From NCBI GenBank assembly GCA_032158295.1, contig CM063256.1, forward strand, positions 62,001-126,000: a stretch of DNA of 64,000 nucleotides, given 5' to 3'. This stretch comes from Pycnopodia helianthoides. Lineage: Eukaryota > Echinodermata > Asteroidea > Forcipulatida > Asteriidae. Under the pieces are notes generated by a model that had not been told where the DNA came from, ran no database searches, and saw only the letters and a list, made by a program, of their open reading frames with translations. Shown here piece by piece: positions 21,641-32,639 of this stretch (position 1 is its first letter; each line of letters starts with the position of its first letter). The translations under genes were made by a program, and so were the position numbers.

Positions 21641-22365
21641 TCAGTTATTAAAAGCCATAAAAATCACTAGAGCAGGTGGACATTTCAGTGAAGCCTCCTC
21701 TTATATTCCTTGGTTTCCACTACGCCATCAGACGTGCAAAACGGGAGTAAATTCATGCTGAACTTTGAGTGAGTTTGAGGATTTGAGATTTGTACGTGTG
21801 TACTACAACAACGCAATGACGTTCAATGAACTTTGACACGTCTAAACCTGCACACAATACGTGGCTGCATGTCAGCACGTGCTGCTGGATTAGATTCAGT
21901 GCAGTTGTTTTCATTACTTGAGTGTTAACGTCCGATTTCGACGGGAAGTTAGGGTCAAATTGGTCACATTTCTGTGGAAAAGTTTGCGGAGGAAGAACAA
22001 CATACAACCTGATGTAAAAATTGTGACTAAAGTATAAGTAGTTCTTGAGATATGATTTTTTTGAAATTTTCAACTTCCGGTTTGAATCGGAAGTCAAGGT
22101 CAAATGGGGTCACACTCTGTGTAGCGTTTTTTGAGTTTTTAAAGGCCTTTCCGATGATGTATAGATTGTGAAAATCCATTTTGTGGTTCATGAGTTATGA
22201 TTTCATTACCTGATGACGTCATCATGACGTAACAGAAGCGGTTTAATCTCCTAATAGATATCTAACTATATGTGAAGTTTCAAGTTTGTATGTGCTTGGG
22301 AAGTGTGCTTTTGTTAGCGGACAAGCGACGGGGAGAAGAAGAAGAAGTAAAAAAAAAATTAAAAA
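21640..22365 (+). repeat. diverged fragment of the 2.7-kb repeat joined to a family A tail
   Basis: 21655-21870 aligns loosely with 16050-16250 (AAAATCACTAGAGCAGGTGG against CAAATCACTGAAGCAGGTAG). 22070-22360 is a good family A tail: AACTTCCGGTTTGAATCGGA, CAAGGTCAAATGGGGTCA, TGATGACGTCATCATGACGT and GCGACGGGGAGAAGAAGAAG. Confidence 0.65.
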
Positions 22366-22800
22366 AAACGGAACAAAAACAAGAGGTGTTCCGGGCGGAT
22401 TGCCCGAACACCTAAAAAAAAAAAACTAGAGCGCAAGTGTTTGTCCAAACAAACACGAGGTGTTCGGCTATCAATGGAGTCAGTGTTGTAGTAAACGCGA
22501 GAGCTATTGCATTGAGTGGAATTTGGTGCCATTACTGTTTTGTGGCGTGCCTAACAACCTACACACTTTAGCAAAAATATAAAAAAGCACATGATTAAAA
22601 GCCTGACGTTTGATTGTTAGCGAGGTTTGCATGGACGACTGTTTCAAAGACAGACAAAGCTATTGCCAAAATCAGGTTACGAGACTCTTGAACAGAGACT
22701 AGAGTTTTGTATAGTTAGAACTTCCTGTTTGGACTGGAAGGAAAGGTCAAAGTGGGGTCATGCTTTAGGAATAAAATGTCAAACGTGTAATAAGCTAGCA
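22366..22800 (+). repeat. hairpin pair and family A head
   Basis: A hairpin AGGTGTTCcGGGC...GCCCGAACACCT (about 22384-22413), an A-rich spacer, then CTAGAGCGCAAG with a second hairpin (arms GTGTTTGT/ACAAACAC) and GAGGTGTTCGGCTATC. The head segment follows to about 22800. Here two element ends are joined by poly(A). Confidence 0.75.
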
Positions 22801-22807
22801 AGCAACC

Positions 22808-25520
22808 CAACTATATCAAGTATGCCATTCACTATTAAAAGCTAATTTATTGCTTCATGAAAACTTATTCTTTATTGATTCATTATAAATCACAAGTTCA
22901 CACAAGCTATGTTGTTCAAGTTGACATTATTAAGCTAAAATATAATTATTAGAAATGTTCAAAGGATTTCAAATAAATTTGGATTCTCATTGAGTATCGA
23001 TGGATGAAAAATGATTGTTCATAATACACTTGATGATGATAACCTTCAAATAAGTCAAGCATTGTGTAAGCTTTCAGTTGCAATTTATAAATGGCTTGCT
23101 TGATTTTTAGATATTGTTACTTGAGAAAAAATTGACTTGAGAAAAATTAAACCGTAGAAGACACTTGTTTATAATGCAAGACAAAGGCACATCATGTAGA
23201 TGCAAGTCTAAGCCTCTTGTGAAGTTTTTTAGACTGAAGTTAGACTGAAAAAACTGAGTCAAATACTATTTCTACCTCCATGGTGCATCATACAGTGACT
23301 TGGCAGGGAAATAAGGAATGGAACATAACAGCAAGTGTCACAATTTTTACTTTAGACTATTCCGGTACTGGATGTGCTGCATTCTGATGAAGAAAAAACA
23401 ATGAACAGAGTATGACTTCATGAATAATCTTCAGACATTTTTTCATAACCTACCAAGTCTCAAAAAAAAAAAAATTCATAAAACACAATAAAAATCATAG
23501 CACAATATTTTAAATGCATGAACAAATTTACAATAACTTATGTTTAGAATGTTTCAAAAATTTGAATAGAAAGTCTCACAGCATTAGTTACGCAAAGTCC
23601 ATACCAACAAAAAATGCAATGAATTACAAGGAAAATGGGCTCAACCAGAAGTATTATTTCAATTCCTTTGGACATGTTTTACCTTGCATAATTTGTGTCA
23701 TTTTGAACCTTCAATAAACTACTGTAAATTTACCTCTCAAGAAAAGACCATCCACAATCATTGTTTTGGCCAGGTATAACCATAGTTGACAACTGACAGG
23801 AGCAGTGAAGACTAAAGATGGCTCATGTTGACAGCTGCAACTCCTTTCTGTGTACCAGTCCTGACCCAGTCATCAGACTCTCATCCCGCCATCAGACTCT
23901 GTTCCATATGTTCCTTGATCACTGTACTAACTGGTAAAATAAACAAAATTCAAGACTTAAAACATTTCAAGATAACAATTTAATAAGTGGAAGGTGCCCA
24001 TACTGCTTTGGAATTGAACAACTTATAAATCTTACCCTTTGGGGAAACTTCATTGAAAGGTTGTAACTTATCTATGGCATAATAATATTAATTCTATAGT
24101 TGATGGAACACATTCATCAAATCTGACCATTTTCTGACACTAGTGACCAAGCCAACAATCATACCAATCCCCCGTTGCCCAATTCTTCCTCCTCCATGAT
24201 CATTAAACGATCCTTAGTTTTAAAAACGTCACTACTTGACACATTCATTTTGAGAAGTGATTATGTTGAAACGAAGCTTACCGTTGTATTCACCGTGTCG
24301 CGCCGATAAACACTGCCGTCAGTGCCGGTCTGAAACGCCCTCGACAAAACATTGTCACGTCCGTTCATTTCGGTGTAGGATCAAAACATAAACAATGTCA
24401 ATCCTTTTCTGCTTGCATTTTCTCACATAATAAAAGCGATACAAATCACTGAAGCAGGTAGACATCTCAGTGAAACTAGGTCTTCAATTCCATAATCACC
24501 ATCAAGCCACCAGAAGGGCGAAAAAGGAAACAATTTGACGCCAAACATAGCACAGGTTGAGAGAAACTCATTTCTGCTGCGTAGCGCCATTGTTAAAAGT
24601 ACGATGAACTGTGACATGTCCAAACGTGCACAAAATTCACGCCACTACGCATAGCCTATAGTGTGCGTATAATTATATGTACATGGTATCTGTGTTCTGT
24701 CACTATCGCTCGTTGTCACTGTGAGTCAACTTAAACGTGTGCCTTTTTCGACCTGATGTAAAGGTAAAAATGTTGTCATCTGAGTGCAAAAGTTTGAGCA
24801 AGCTTAACGTTCTACACCTAGATACAAAAAATAAACTAAAATAATTGGTAGTTTTTGAGATATGAATTTTTGAAATTTTCAACTTCCAATTTGAACCGGA
24901 AATTAAGGTCAAATGGGGTCAAGTTTTGTGTAGGTTTTGTTGAACTTTTAACGACCTGTCCGATGATGTGTCGATTGTAAAAATCCAACATGCGGTTCAC
25001 GAGTTATGATTTTTTACAAATATTACACTTTGATTTATTGTAATTCAAAACCTGATGACGTCATCATGACATCATCAAGTTTGTGTCGTCTTGATATTGA
25101 GGTTCAAATGTCTGATGAGTTTCAATGTTCAATTCAATTTCAATCTTGAGTTATGCCGTAAATAACCCCGAAAGTGATGTTTTTCAAGAAAAAAAACAAA
25201 GGCAAACTTCGACCCAGAGTTACAACCCGGAAGTAAAGGTCATACGATTTTGGCGTTAACTTTTTAAATGTTGCCCATGTCTTGGTCTATCATATGCCCA
25301 AATATGAATACTGTAGCTGTAATATTCAGAGACATACAGGCATTGGCATGACGTCACTTTTTGAACTTAAATTGCATGTAATTTGACACCTGATGACGCA
25401 ATCGTGACGTCACAACTTACTTACCTTCTGCTAGTTATGTTCTAACTTCACAAGAAGTTTCAAGTTGATAAAAAGTTCGCAACTTTGCGTTTGCCTTCCG
25501 ACAAGTCTCGTTCGGAAGAA
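22808..25520. repeat. 2.7-kb dispersed repeat, copy 2
   Basis: Matches 14406-17110. Differences include small indels (for example about 25 bases near 23345) and substitutions. It ends GACAAGTCTCGTTCGGAAGA just before the hairpin array. Confidence 0.8.
24282..24368 (-). other. possible first exon, 29 codons, with GTAAGC donor (copy 2)
   Basis: Counterpart of 15893-15979, with the same ATG, length and donor. Reads MNGRDNVLSRAFQTGTDGSV... . See the copy 1 entry for the limits of this call. Confidence 0.3.
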
Positions 25521-25559
25521 TAAGAAAAACTAAAAAAAAAATATAAAAAAAAAACGAAC

Positions 25560-25801
25560 AAAAACAAAGAGTTGTTCCGAGCTTCGCTCCGAACACCTAA
25601 CAATGAGTTGTTTGCGCTGTTGCACGAACACCTAAAAAAAACCCGAACAAAAACAATGAGTTGTTCGCGCTGCTGCACGAACACCACAAAAAAAACACGA
25701 ACAAAAACAAGGTGTTCCAAGCTTTGCTCCGAACACCTAAAAAAAAAAAAAAAAACGGAACAAAAACAAGAGGTGTTCCGGGCGGAGTGCCCGAACACCT
25801 A
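25560..25801 (+). repeat. array of five short hairpins separated by A-rich spacers
   Basis: Five imperfect palindromes open with GTTGTTC or AGGTGTTC and close with GAACACC (about 25572-25596, 25607-25632, 25660-25685, 25711-25737, 25771-25800). Each has a different inner stem (CGAGC/GCTCC, GCGCTG/GCAC, CAAGC/GCTCC, CGGGC/GCCCG). Spacers are CGAACAAAAACAA preceded by A runs. They look like stacked 3' termini of related elements, each inserted into the A-rich tail of the one before. Confidence 0.75.
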
Positions 25802-25917
25802 ATTAAACATGTCTTTGTTTTTACTAGATTTACTATCTACTATACTTTAAACAAATTTTTGAAAAGGTTTAAATGTATGTCCTCTACATTGTAAAACAGC
25901 ACAATTCTAAGTCAAGT

Positions 25918-26520
25918 TTCTAAATTGAACCCAGGGAAACTACAAGACACCCAAATACCCCTCTGACTGACATCATGACATGAGGCACATGTAAACTGAA
26001 GATGAGGTAGAGTTTCTGAATTCAAACCAGGGAGTCTACAAGACACCCAGACATCCCTCCGAGTAACATTATGACATGAGGTACATGTACACTGAAGATG
26101 AGGTTGAATTTCTAAATTCAAACCAGGCAGTGTACAAGACACCCAGACATCCCTCTGAGTAACATTATGACATGAGGTACATGTACACTGAAGCTGAGGT
26201 TGAATTTCTAATTTCAAACCAGGGAGTCTACAGACACCTAGACATCCCTCTGAGTAAAATTATGACATGAGGCACATGTAAACTGAAGATGAGGTTGAAT
26301 TTCTAAATTCAAACCAGGGAGTCTACAAGACACCCAGACATCCCTCTGAGTAAAATAATGACATGAGGCACATGTAAACTGAAGATGAGGTAGAGTTTCT
26401 GAATTCAAACCAGAGAGTTTACGAGACACCCAGACATCCCTCTGAGTAACATTATGTCATGAGGCTTATGTAAACTGAAGATGAGGCTGAATTTCTAAAT
26501 TTAAACAAGACACCACTCTG
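25918..26520 (-). repeat. 96-bp tandem repeat, six copies, open on the minus strand
   Basis: TGAGGcACATGTAaACTGAA recurs at 25981, 26077, 26173, 26268, 26364 and 26460: steps of 96, 96, 95, 96 and 96. Because 96 is a multiple of three, the minus strand reads as a 32-residue repeat (LPGLNLEIQPHLQ, CTCTSCHN, RDVWVSC). It is open over three copies (26217-25912). A one-base deletion near 26228 and a Cys-to-stop change (TGT to TGA) near 26455 interrupt the rest. No known domain is recognised. Confidence 0.8.
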
Positions 26521-26807
26521 TCTAACACCATGACTCATAATAAGACTTTCTGTTGTTTAAGACACTCAGGATTATACACTACCAGACTACTATCAGAATT
26601 AAATAGTATTTTATTTTAATTGATTTGTTTCAGAGAGCGACTAGTTTTCAAATTGTTGCCTGTGGATTAATCATTTGTCTACACAGCTTAGTACTTTGAT
26701 TACTGCTGAAATAACTTTAAATAGTTACATGTACATTTAGGCCTAGATCTGTTGGCCTAAGCCAAGAGTATTGAGCAAATTTGAATTAGTTTGTGATCTG
26801 TACTCAC

Positions 26808-26945
26808 CTTGTCTCTGTGCACTGTTAACACTGTCAATTATCCTCGCTCTGCCTACAGTACTGAAGTCGTGATTTCTTCCTGAATTCACACACAAAATTC
26901 CACCCTAAAATGGCGCTGGGGAAAAATTGTTTTATAGGTCTTTGA
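26808..26945 (-). promoter_or_regulatory. possible promoter and first exon, minus strand
   Basis: Minus strand: GAGACAAG|GTGAGTACAG at 26808/26807 is a strong donor. About 110 bases upstream the plus strand carries AAAATGGCGCT, a YY1-like word often near animal start sites. The 96-bp repeat lies on the same strand 290 bases downstream. No TATA box is seen. Speculative without transcript data. Confidence 0.3.
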
Positions 26946-28185
26946 CTCACAGAGTCACGTAGGTACACAAGGTCCCTATAGATGGCTGACTGGTACGGCT
27001 AGGTACAGCAAATACAGAGACAAACAATCTCGTAGTGGACTTTCAACTTAGCACATCTGTGAAGCTAAACCGTTGTAGTGTGTTGTGTGCACTTCAAATA
27101 AACTTGATGTGAACTTTCATTAAGCAAGCTAAATATTCAAAAATACAAGAAAAATACTTAAAAGTCTCACAGCTTTTAACTTGAAAGGGAAATTTATTAA
27201 TTGACTCTTGAACTTTTATTCTCTGCTCAATTTTATATGGGGAGTCCCTGGGCCCGTCGAGTTAATCTCCCTCCAAGTAAAAACACCCCTTCACAGGTGT
27301 AATTTTCAATACGTCCGAGCATCAATCTTGAAAAATGTCCCTACACCTCTCAGCTAATAGGACCATTTATTTCAGGGCCTATGTCATCCAAAATACCTCA
27401 AGCTGGAAGTCAACAACCCCCAGGTCACAATTGGGCAACATTTGTACACTTAAACACTTTCTCGGGGCTCTCAAATCTGTCTAGTATAGAATATTTTGAG
27501 GGCCTACAAAAATTAATGAGCTCGACGCTCTGTTTTCTCCTATTTGGTGGGGTGCACCCATAGGTGTAATGCATAACATGTGGATTGTGTAACACTATGT
27601 TTGAATATAAGCTACATGTAGCTATAGGTAGATAATACAGATATTATAACTGTTTTCATTAATTGTTTGTTTTCTAATATTTCTTAAATGTACAGTGGCA
27701 ACTACAATTCCCTTCAATATGTACAGACACTAAGGCAAGAAGATGTCAAGATACACTTCTCAACAGAACAGTGGGAATCAATTAATCGCTACTTCAAACT
27801 TAACGGTGAATCTGTTAATTAGCGATAATCTGTCAATATGCAAAAGTCAAGAGGAGCTTTGAAACCATCTTGTTTGTTTACTTTTACTTTAGCTTCTTCT
27901 GGAACTCAGTCTTTGAAAAAAATAATTCAAAAAATTCAACTTAAAATCAAAGGATATTGTTTAAAAAGTATGATATTTGAACCGCATGTCATAAATTCTA
28001 GTTTGCAAAATATAATAGCTCCTCACAAGCGTCACATTTTATATTTTATGTTCACACATGACCTGTACTTAACCTTCAATCCCGCCCAAACATAAAGTTC
28101 AAATAGAAAATGAAAGTGAGCAAATTATATTTAAATGTGCCTACAACAAAGTTTTAATCAAGAGTTTTCTTATGATTTCATAAAT
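26946..28185. other. no gene seen
   Basis: No repeat match within the window except weak AT-rich similarity. The 85-codon plus-strand frame at 27838-28095 has no recognisable domain and is probably chance. Confidence 0.4.
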
Positions 28186-28189
28186 GTGA

Positions 28190-28357
28190 ACTAAAGCGCT
28201 GTCAGACATCAAGTTCCATTTTTATACTTAACTTGACTTTTTCACATCTGGCGGTCGATCAACATGGACTGTGACAACATCACCATAACATTTTTTAATT
28301 CTGAAAAGTTTATCTTGTTATAACTGAAACCCCTGGTGTTTGTTATGCAACAAACAC
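28190..28357 (-). repeat. hairpin-ended repeat, inverted relative to 40506-40690
   Basis: Hairpin with perfect 9-bp arms GTGTTTGTT/AACAAACAC and a 4-base loop (28336-28357). The adjacent 140 bases, read on the minus strand, align with 40530-40690 (TTATAACAAG, TCAAGTTAA, TGGAACCTT-type blocks). Confidence 0.65.
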
Positions 28358-28484
28358 ACGTCTAGTTATCATTGAAACATAAAGTCACAACTGATGACAT
28401 TGGGTGTTTTTACGGATGATTTTAGTTTGAAGTGATTTGTTTTGTCGCACCCTGACTCAGCTAAACAAAACAAGGAAGAACTGT

Positions 28485-28860
28485 TACTGACAATCGAAAG
28501 ATCATTCGTCAAGCTTTAGTTTGATATAAGTTTTGATTTGCGGCAGGCACTGCTTGAATACTTTTGTACCATCTTTTTTCTTCCAGAAAGCATCCCCACC
28601 CCCCCCTAAAAAAAGAAAAGAAAAATTAATAATACTTGGGGAACCTTGTCATTTAGTCGGGTTTACAGTCGTTTTCCTTTTTTTCAAATCCAAAAAGTTG
28701 CAAATCTAAAAAACTTTATAGATATATGCCTTAGTGCTAACTACTGAGTTAACCTAAAAATAATAATCAATAATTATAAGCAAAATGTGACAATTAACAT
28801 GGGGTAGTGAATAGCTAAATAATAAACTATGTACTTTTGTGTAAATTTGTATCCACAAAG
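28485..28860 (+). repeat. dispersed repeat shared with 38822-39172
   Basis: Both carry TCAAGCTTTAGTTTGATATA, a C-rich run (CCCCACCCCCCC / CCCCCCCCCC), ACAGTCGTTTTCC and TGTAAATTTGTATCCACAAA in the same order. Confidence 0.65.
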
Positions 28861-29137
28861 TGGTGTGCAAGCGCGGCAATCATTATAAAAAGCTAGTTGC
28901 ATTTTTCTAGTCCTACATACGGCATTGGTGTTTTTGTGTAATTTTTTAAAGATTAGGGCTATTGAAGGGGCAAAGGATTGTCAAATTGAAGGGGAGGGTT
29001 TGCCCATCAAGCTTTGTTGGAGGCCTGCCTAAACTCTGGGGCCACATTTGGTCATTTTCCCAGGGGTTTCTCCTGCTGAATTAAATGGCAGGCTCGCAGA
29101 AGTTTAGATTGAAAGGTTTTTGAAACTTGATAAAATA
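28861..29137. other. no gene seen
   Basis: Spacer before the tandem duplication. Nothing recognised. Confidence 0.35.
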
Positions 29138-29751
29138 AGCGTTAATGGTTTGTGCGAGCAGAAACCAGACCTACTCAAAGCCATGCTATTAGCACAACAA
29201 CCTTACATCGTTGGTGCCCCTAAAAGCAAAACGTGCAGTTCACATGCGTAAAGGTGCCCAGGCAATACCAGTGAAATTCACTTGAAAACACTGGTGTACA
29301 TGTTAATTAGTGTACATGTTAATTAGCATCTAAAGGCAGCTGGCTAATAAGAAAATTGCTACCTGCTATGTGGACTAACTAAAATTTTTATATCAGTCTA
29401 CTGGCTGAATTCTTACTCAATATAAGAATTCAGTTCGCACATTAAGTGTACAATGAATGACAGCATGACCCATCAAAAGACCATGAACATTTATTGAGTC
29501 TCTACACGGTTATCAGATGGACAAGCAAAGACAAGGTCCCTAATATGAATAGGCAGTGTTATAGCTAGCCAATTTTGAGTGCCGGCTAAATTTTTTCAAT
29601 GCCAGTGTAGCGAGGAGTCCAGGGGATGGAGCCCCCATTGAAGCTTCTGGGTATAAGGTTTTTCTGTTGCATTGGAGGCCTATTTTGGATACTTTTTTGT
29701 TTATTTATTTTACCAATAACATTGACTGTAGCAGAAACATTTGCTTTCATA

Positions 29752-31120
29752 AGCATAAGCATATTTCAGAGGTTAGCAAGAAAATAAGGCAGTCATCTCG
29801 CGCGTTCACCATGTATTTTCATTGTTCCGTCATTCATTTTCGTGCAGTAAGCACCGGGAGGTTAGCATACCTTTTCGTGTGCTTAGGGTTAGCAGCGCTA
29901 TGAAATCTTGCAGTAGCAAATTTTCATGATAACTGTAGCAGACAAATTTTTTTAAGCATAAGCATATTTCACAGGTTAGCAAGAAAATAAGGCAGTCATC
30001 TCACGCGTTCACCATGTATTTGCATTGTTCCGTCATTCATTTTCAATTAAGCAGCTCTATGAAATTGGGCCCTGAAGACAGATTGACAGCGATGAGTAAG
30101 TAAACTTTAAGTTTAGATCCGAGAACTTTCTTGCTGCCCCGGGTAGTCGCTAGTCATTTACCAAATCACGTCTGCAACATCACACATGCAAGTGATTATA
30201 ATAATATAATAATAGCTTGCATTTATACAGCGCTTAACCATCCTACTGTCAGTGACTCTTGGCAACATTTTCCAGTGAGTTGACCAACCATTTGAAACCA
30301 TTCGACTGCCAATGTGTGTGTGGTGGCACAACTGTGCACAGAACTAACTGTGTACTGTGTACATGCGTTCCCTCATGGCATCATATTGCAGGCTGGCATA
30401 GTTTATCTATCATTCAAAACCACAGTGAATGATATTGAATGGTCAGACAGCAAGAGGGTTAAAACAGGAGTTTCTAAGCGCTGATGTATTTTTTTCTGCC
30501 AGGTATGTGGAGCAAAGTTTTTGGAGTATGAGGCCTATTCATTTATAGCACCATGTAATGGTTTACAAGATGCTGTGGCGCAATATGCTGCCAATCAAAC
30601 CAGGAACACTGGGGCGAACCCCTTCTCTTTACGAAAAGTGTACTGGGTTATTACACAACACATGGGACCTACGGCTTTATGTCCCAACACTTCTTTAATA
30701 AGCATAAGCGTATTTCACAGGTCTTGCAGGAAAATAAGGCAGTAATCTCGCGCGTTCATCGTTTATTTTCATTGTTCCGTCATTCATTTTCATGCAGTAA
30801 GCACCGGGAGGCTAGCATGCCTTTTCGTGTGCTTATGGTTAGCAGCGCCATGAAATAGAAAATCTTGCAGTAGCAAATTTTCATGATTTAACTGTAGCAT
30901 ACAAATTTTCTTAAGCATAAGCATATTTCACAGGTTAGCAAGAAAATAAGGCAGACCTCTCGCGCGTTCACCATGTATTTGCATTGTCCCGTCATTCATT
31001 TTCGTGCAGTAAGCACCAGGAGGTTAGCATACCTTTTCGTGTGCTTAGGGTTAGAGCCCTATGAAATAGAAAATTGTGCAGTAAGCACAGAGTATGAAAT
31101 TGGGCCCTGATGACAGATTG
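29752..31120. repeat. about 210-bp internal repeats within a roughly 1-kb higher-order pair
   Basis: AGCATAAGCATATTTCACAG, then GCGCGTTCACCATGTATTT, then CATTCATTTTCGTGCAGTAA occurs near 29752, 29959, 30702 and 30915. The pair of larger units each ends with GAAATTGGGCCCTGA and a SINE tail. The same pattern repeats 4263 bases downstream. Confidence 0.8.
30491..30690 (-). repeat. truncated SINE, missing its tRNA head
   Basis: Matches 31297-31515 (CCAGGTATGTGGAGCAA, AACACTGGGGCGAACCCC) but stops after TTTATGTCCCA. Its tail piece (30197-30237) is separated by about 230 bases of unrelated sequence. Repeated at 34754-34953. Confidence 0.7.
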
Positions 31121-31235
31121 ACAGTGATGAGTAAGTAAACTTTAAGTTTAGAGATGGGCCAAGAACTTTCTTGCTGCCCCGGGTAGTCGCTAGTCATTTA
31201 CCAAATCACGTCTGCAACATCACACATGCAAGTGA

Positions 31236-31648
31236 TTATAATAATATAATAATAGCTTGCATTTATATAGCGCTTAATACAGGCATTTCTAAGCGCTGAT
31301 ATATTTTTTTCTGCCAGGTATGTGGAGCAACGTTTTTGGAGTATAAGGCCTATTCATTTATAGTACCATGTAATGATTTACAAGGTGCTGTGGCGCAATA
31401 TTCTGCCAATCAAACCAGGAACACTGGGGCGAACCCCTTCTCTTTACGAAAAGTGTACTGGGTTCTGTTACGTGCATTACACAACACATGGGACCTACGG
31501 CTTTACGTCCCATCCGAAGGGCGCAGCAATAATGGTTAAGTGTCTTGCTGAAGGACACAAGTGTCACGACTAGGACTTGAACCCACACTCTGCTGTTCAG
31601 AAACAGCAGAGCTTGAGTCTGGTGTTCTTATCCGCTCGGCCACGACAA
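31236..31648 (-). mobile_element. tRNA-derived SINE, copy 1
   Basis: On the minus strand: head GTCGTGGCCGAGCGGATAAG with A box, then CCAGACTCAAGCTCTG (an anticodon arm like tRNA-Leu CAA), then GTGGGTTCAAGTCC (B box). The body follows with CCTTCGGATGGGACGTAAAG and GGGGTTCGCCCCAGTGTTCC. It ends AGCGCTATATAAATGCAAGC and an ATT-rich tail. Length about 410 bases. The head does not form a proper acceptor stem, so it is a retroposon and not a tRNA gene. The frames read across it are not genes. Confidence 0.8.
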
Positions 31649-32089
31649 GCCATATGGTCATTGATTATGGTCATGGGGGAAACATACAACTCAAGTTTCC
31701 AGGGTTGGATGACGCACGATGGGGTCTAATCTCAAACACGTTTCTGTTATATTTCATACATAGTTATAACCTCGTACTCATAAACACATCGCTACTTTTT
31801 CCAGACTGCATGCCTGGCAGTTCTGCATGCAACAATTGATCGTCATGCTGATCAGGAAAGACTGATCTTTTCAAACTAACTAACTAGGTAGAAACAATAA
31901 GTTCTTAAGATTAGAATTCGCAATTTTCATAGTGGCTTATTTGTTTTTTTCTGTAATATTTTTGTACTAGTTCGTAGCCGTAAAATTTGGCTTAGTGCCG
32001 GCCGGCAGGAGACTGTGCCAGCTACTCCTGACTGCCGCCGACCGCCGTAGCTATAACGCTGTGAGTAGCTGTACAATCAAACTGTTACA

Positions 32090-32330
32090 TATTGTTTTGT
32101 CTCAGCTCGCCATTTATGCTGATGATTCAACCCCCTACTGTGTTTCCCCTAACTCTTCCAACACTTCTCGCTGTGAGGTGGGTGCCTCACTAAATAATGA
32201 CTTAAAGAACGTGCTAACATGGGGGAATGATTGGCTAGTAACCTTCAACGCAAAGAAAACTAAACTTCTGTCTCTGTCTCGCTCTAGAGATGATACATTT
32301 CCATCTACTCATATGATAATAGATTATTAA
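32090..32330 (+). pseudogene. LINE reverse-transcriptase fragment (YADD), copy 1
   Basis: Plus strand reads LAIYADDSTPYC, then LNNDLKNVLTWGNDWLVTF and NAKKTKLLSLSR. This is the catalytic YADD block and the following WLVxFNxxKT motif of non-LTR reverse transcriptases. About 75 residues survive; both sides are unrelated DNA. Confidence 0.75.
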
Positions 32331-32639
32331 ATAGAATCCTTTTTACATTTTAATGTTGAAGTGTCATTCAAGCAAACCTACGGCACTGGAAGCAAAAAAT
32401 CACACACCAAATAAAATGACCCCTCGTTTCGGTTGTTAATATTCAACTCACAGAAAGCGGGTTTGCTGTTTCATTTCAATTAAATAAAATACACATGTAC
32501 CAACTGCATATACATACATATATACAAACAACATAATTTTATATACCGCCATTCCATCAAGATCACAGCGGTTTGTGATGATACAAAGAGCAATACAAAT
32601 CAATATGAAAATTGATACAAACAGCAAACTATCAATATG

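Noticed and set aside
25918..26520. CRISPR-like array
   Set aside because: The units are contiguous 96-bp tandem repeats with no unique spacers, and the DNA is eukaryotic.
27838..28095. 85-codon plus-strand frame
   Set aside because: No motif, no repeat of the frame elsewhere, and AT-rich composition make chance the simplest explanation.
30521..31588. Frames starting MEYEAYSF and MEYKAYSF and the opposite-strand frame
   Set aside because: They read through a tRNA-derived SINE. Their similarity reflects the repeat, not a gene family. The same applies at 34784-35851.
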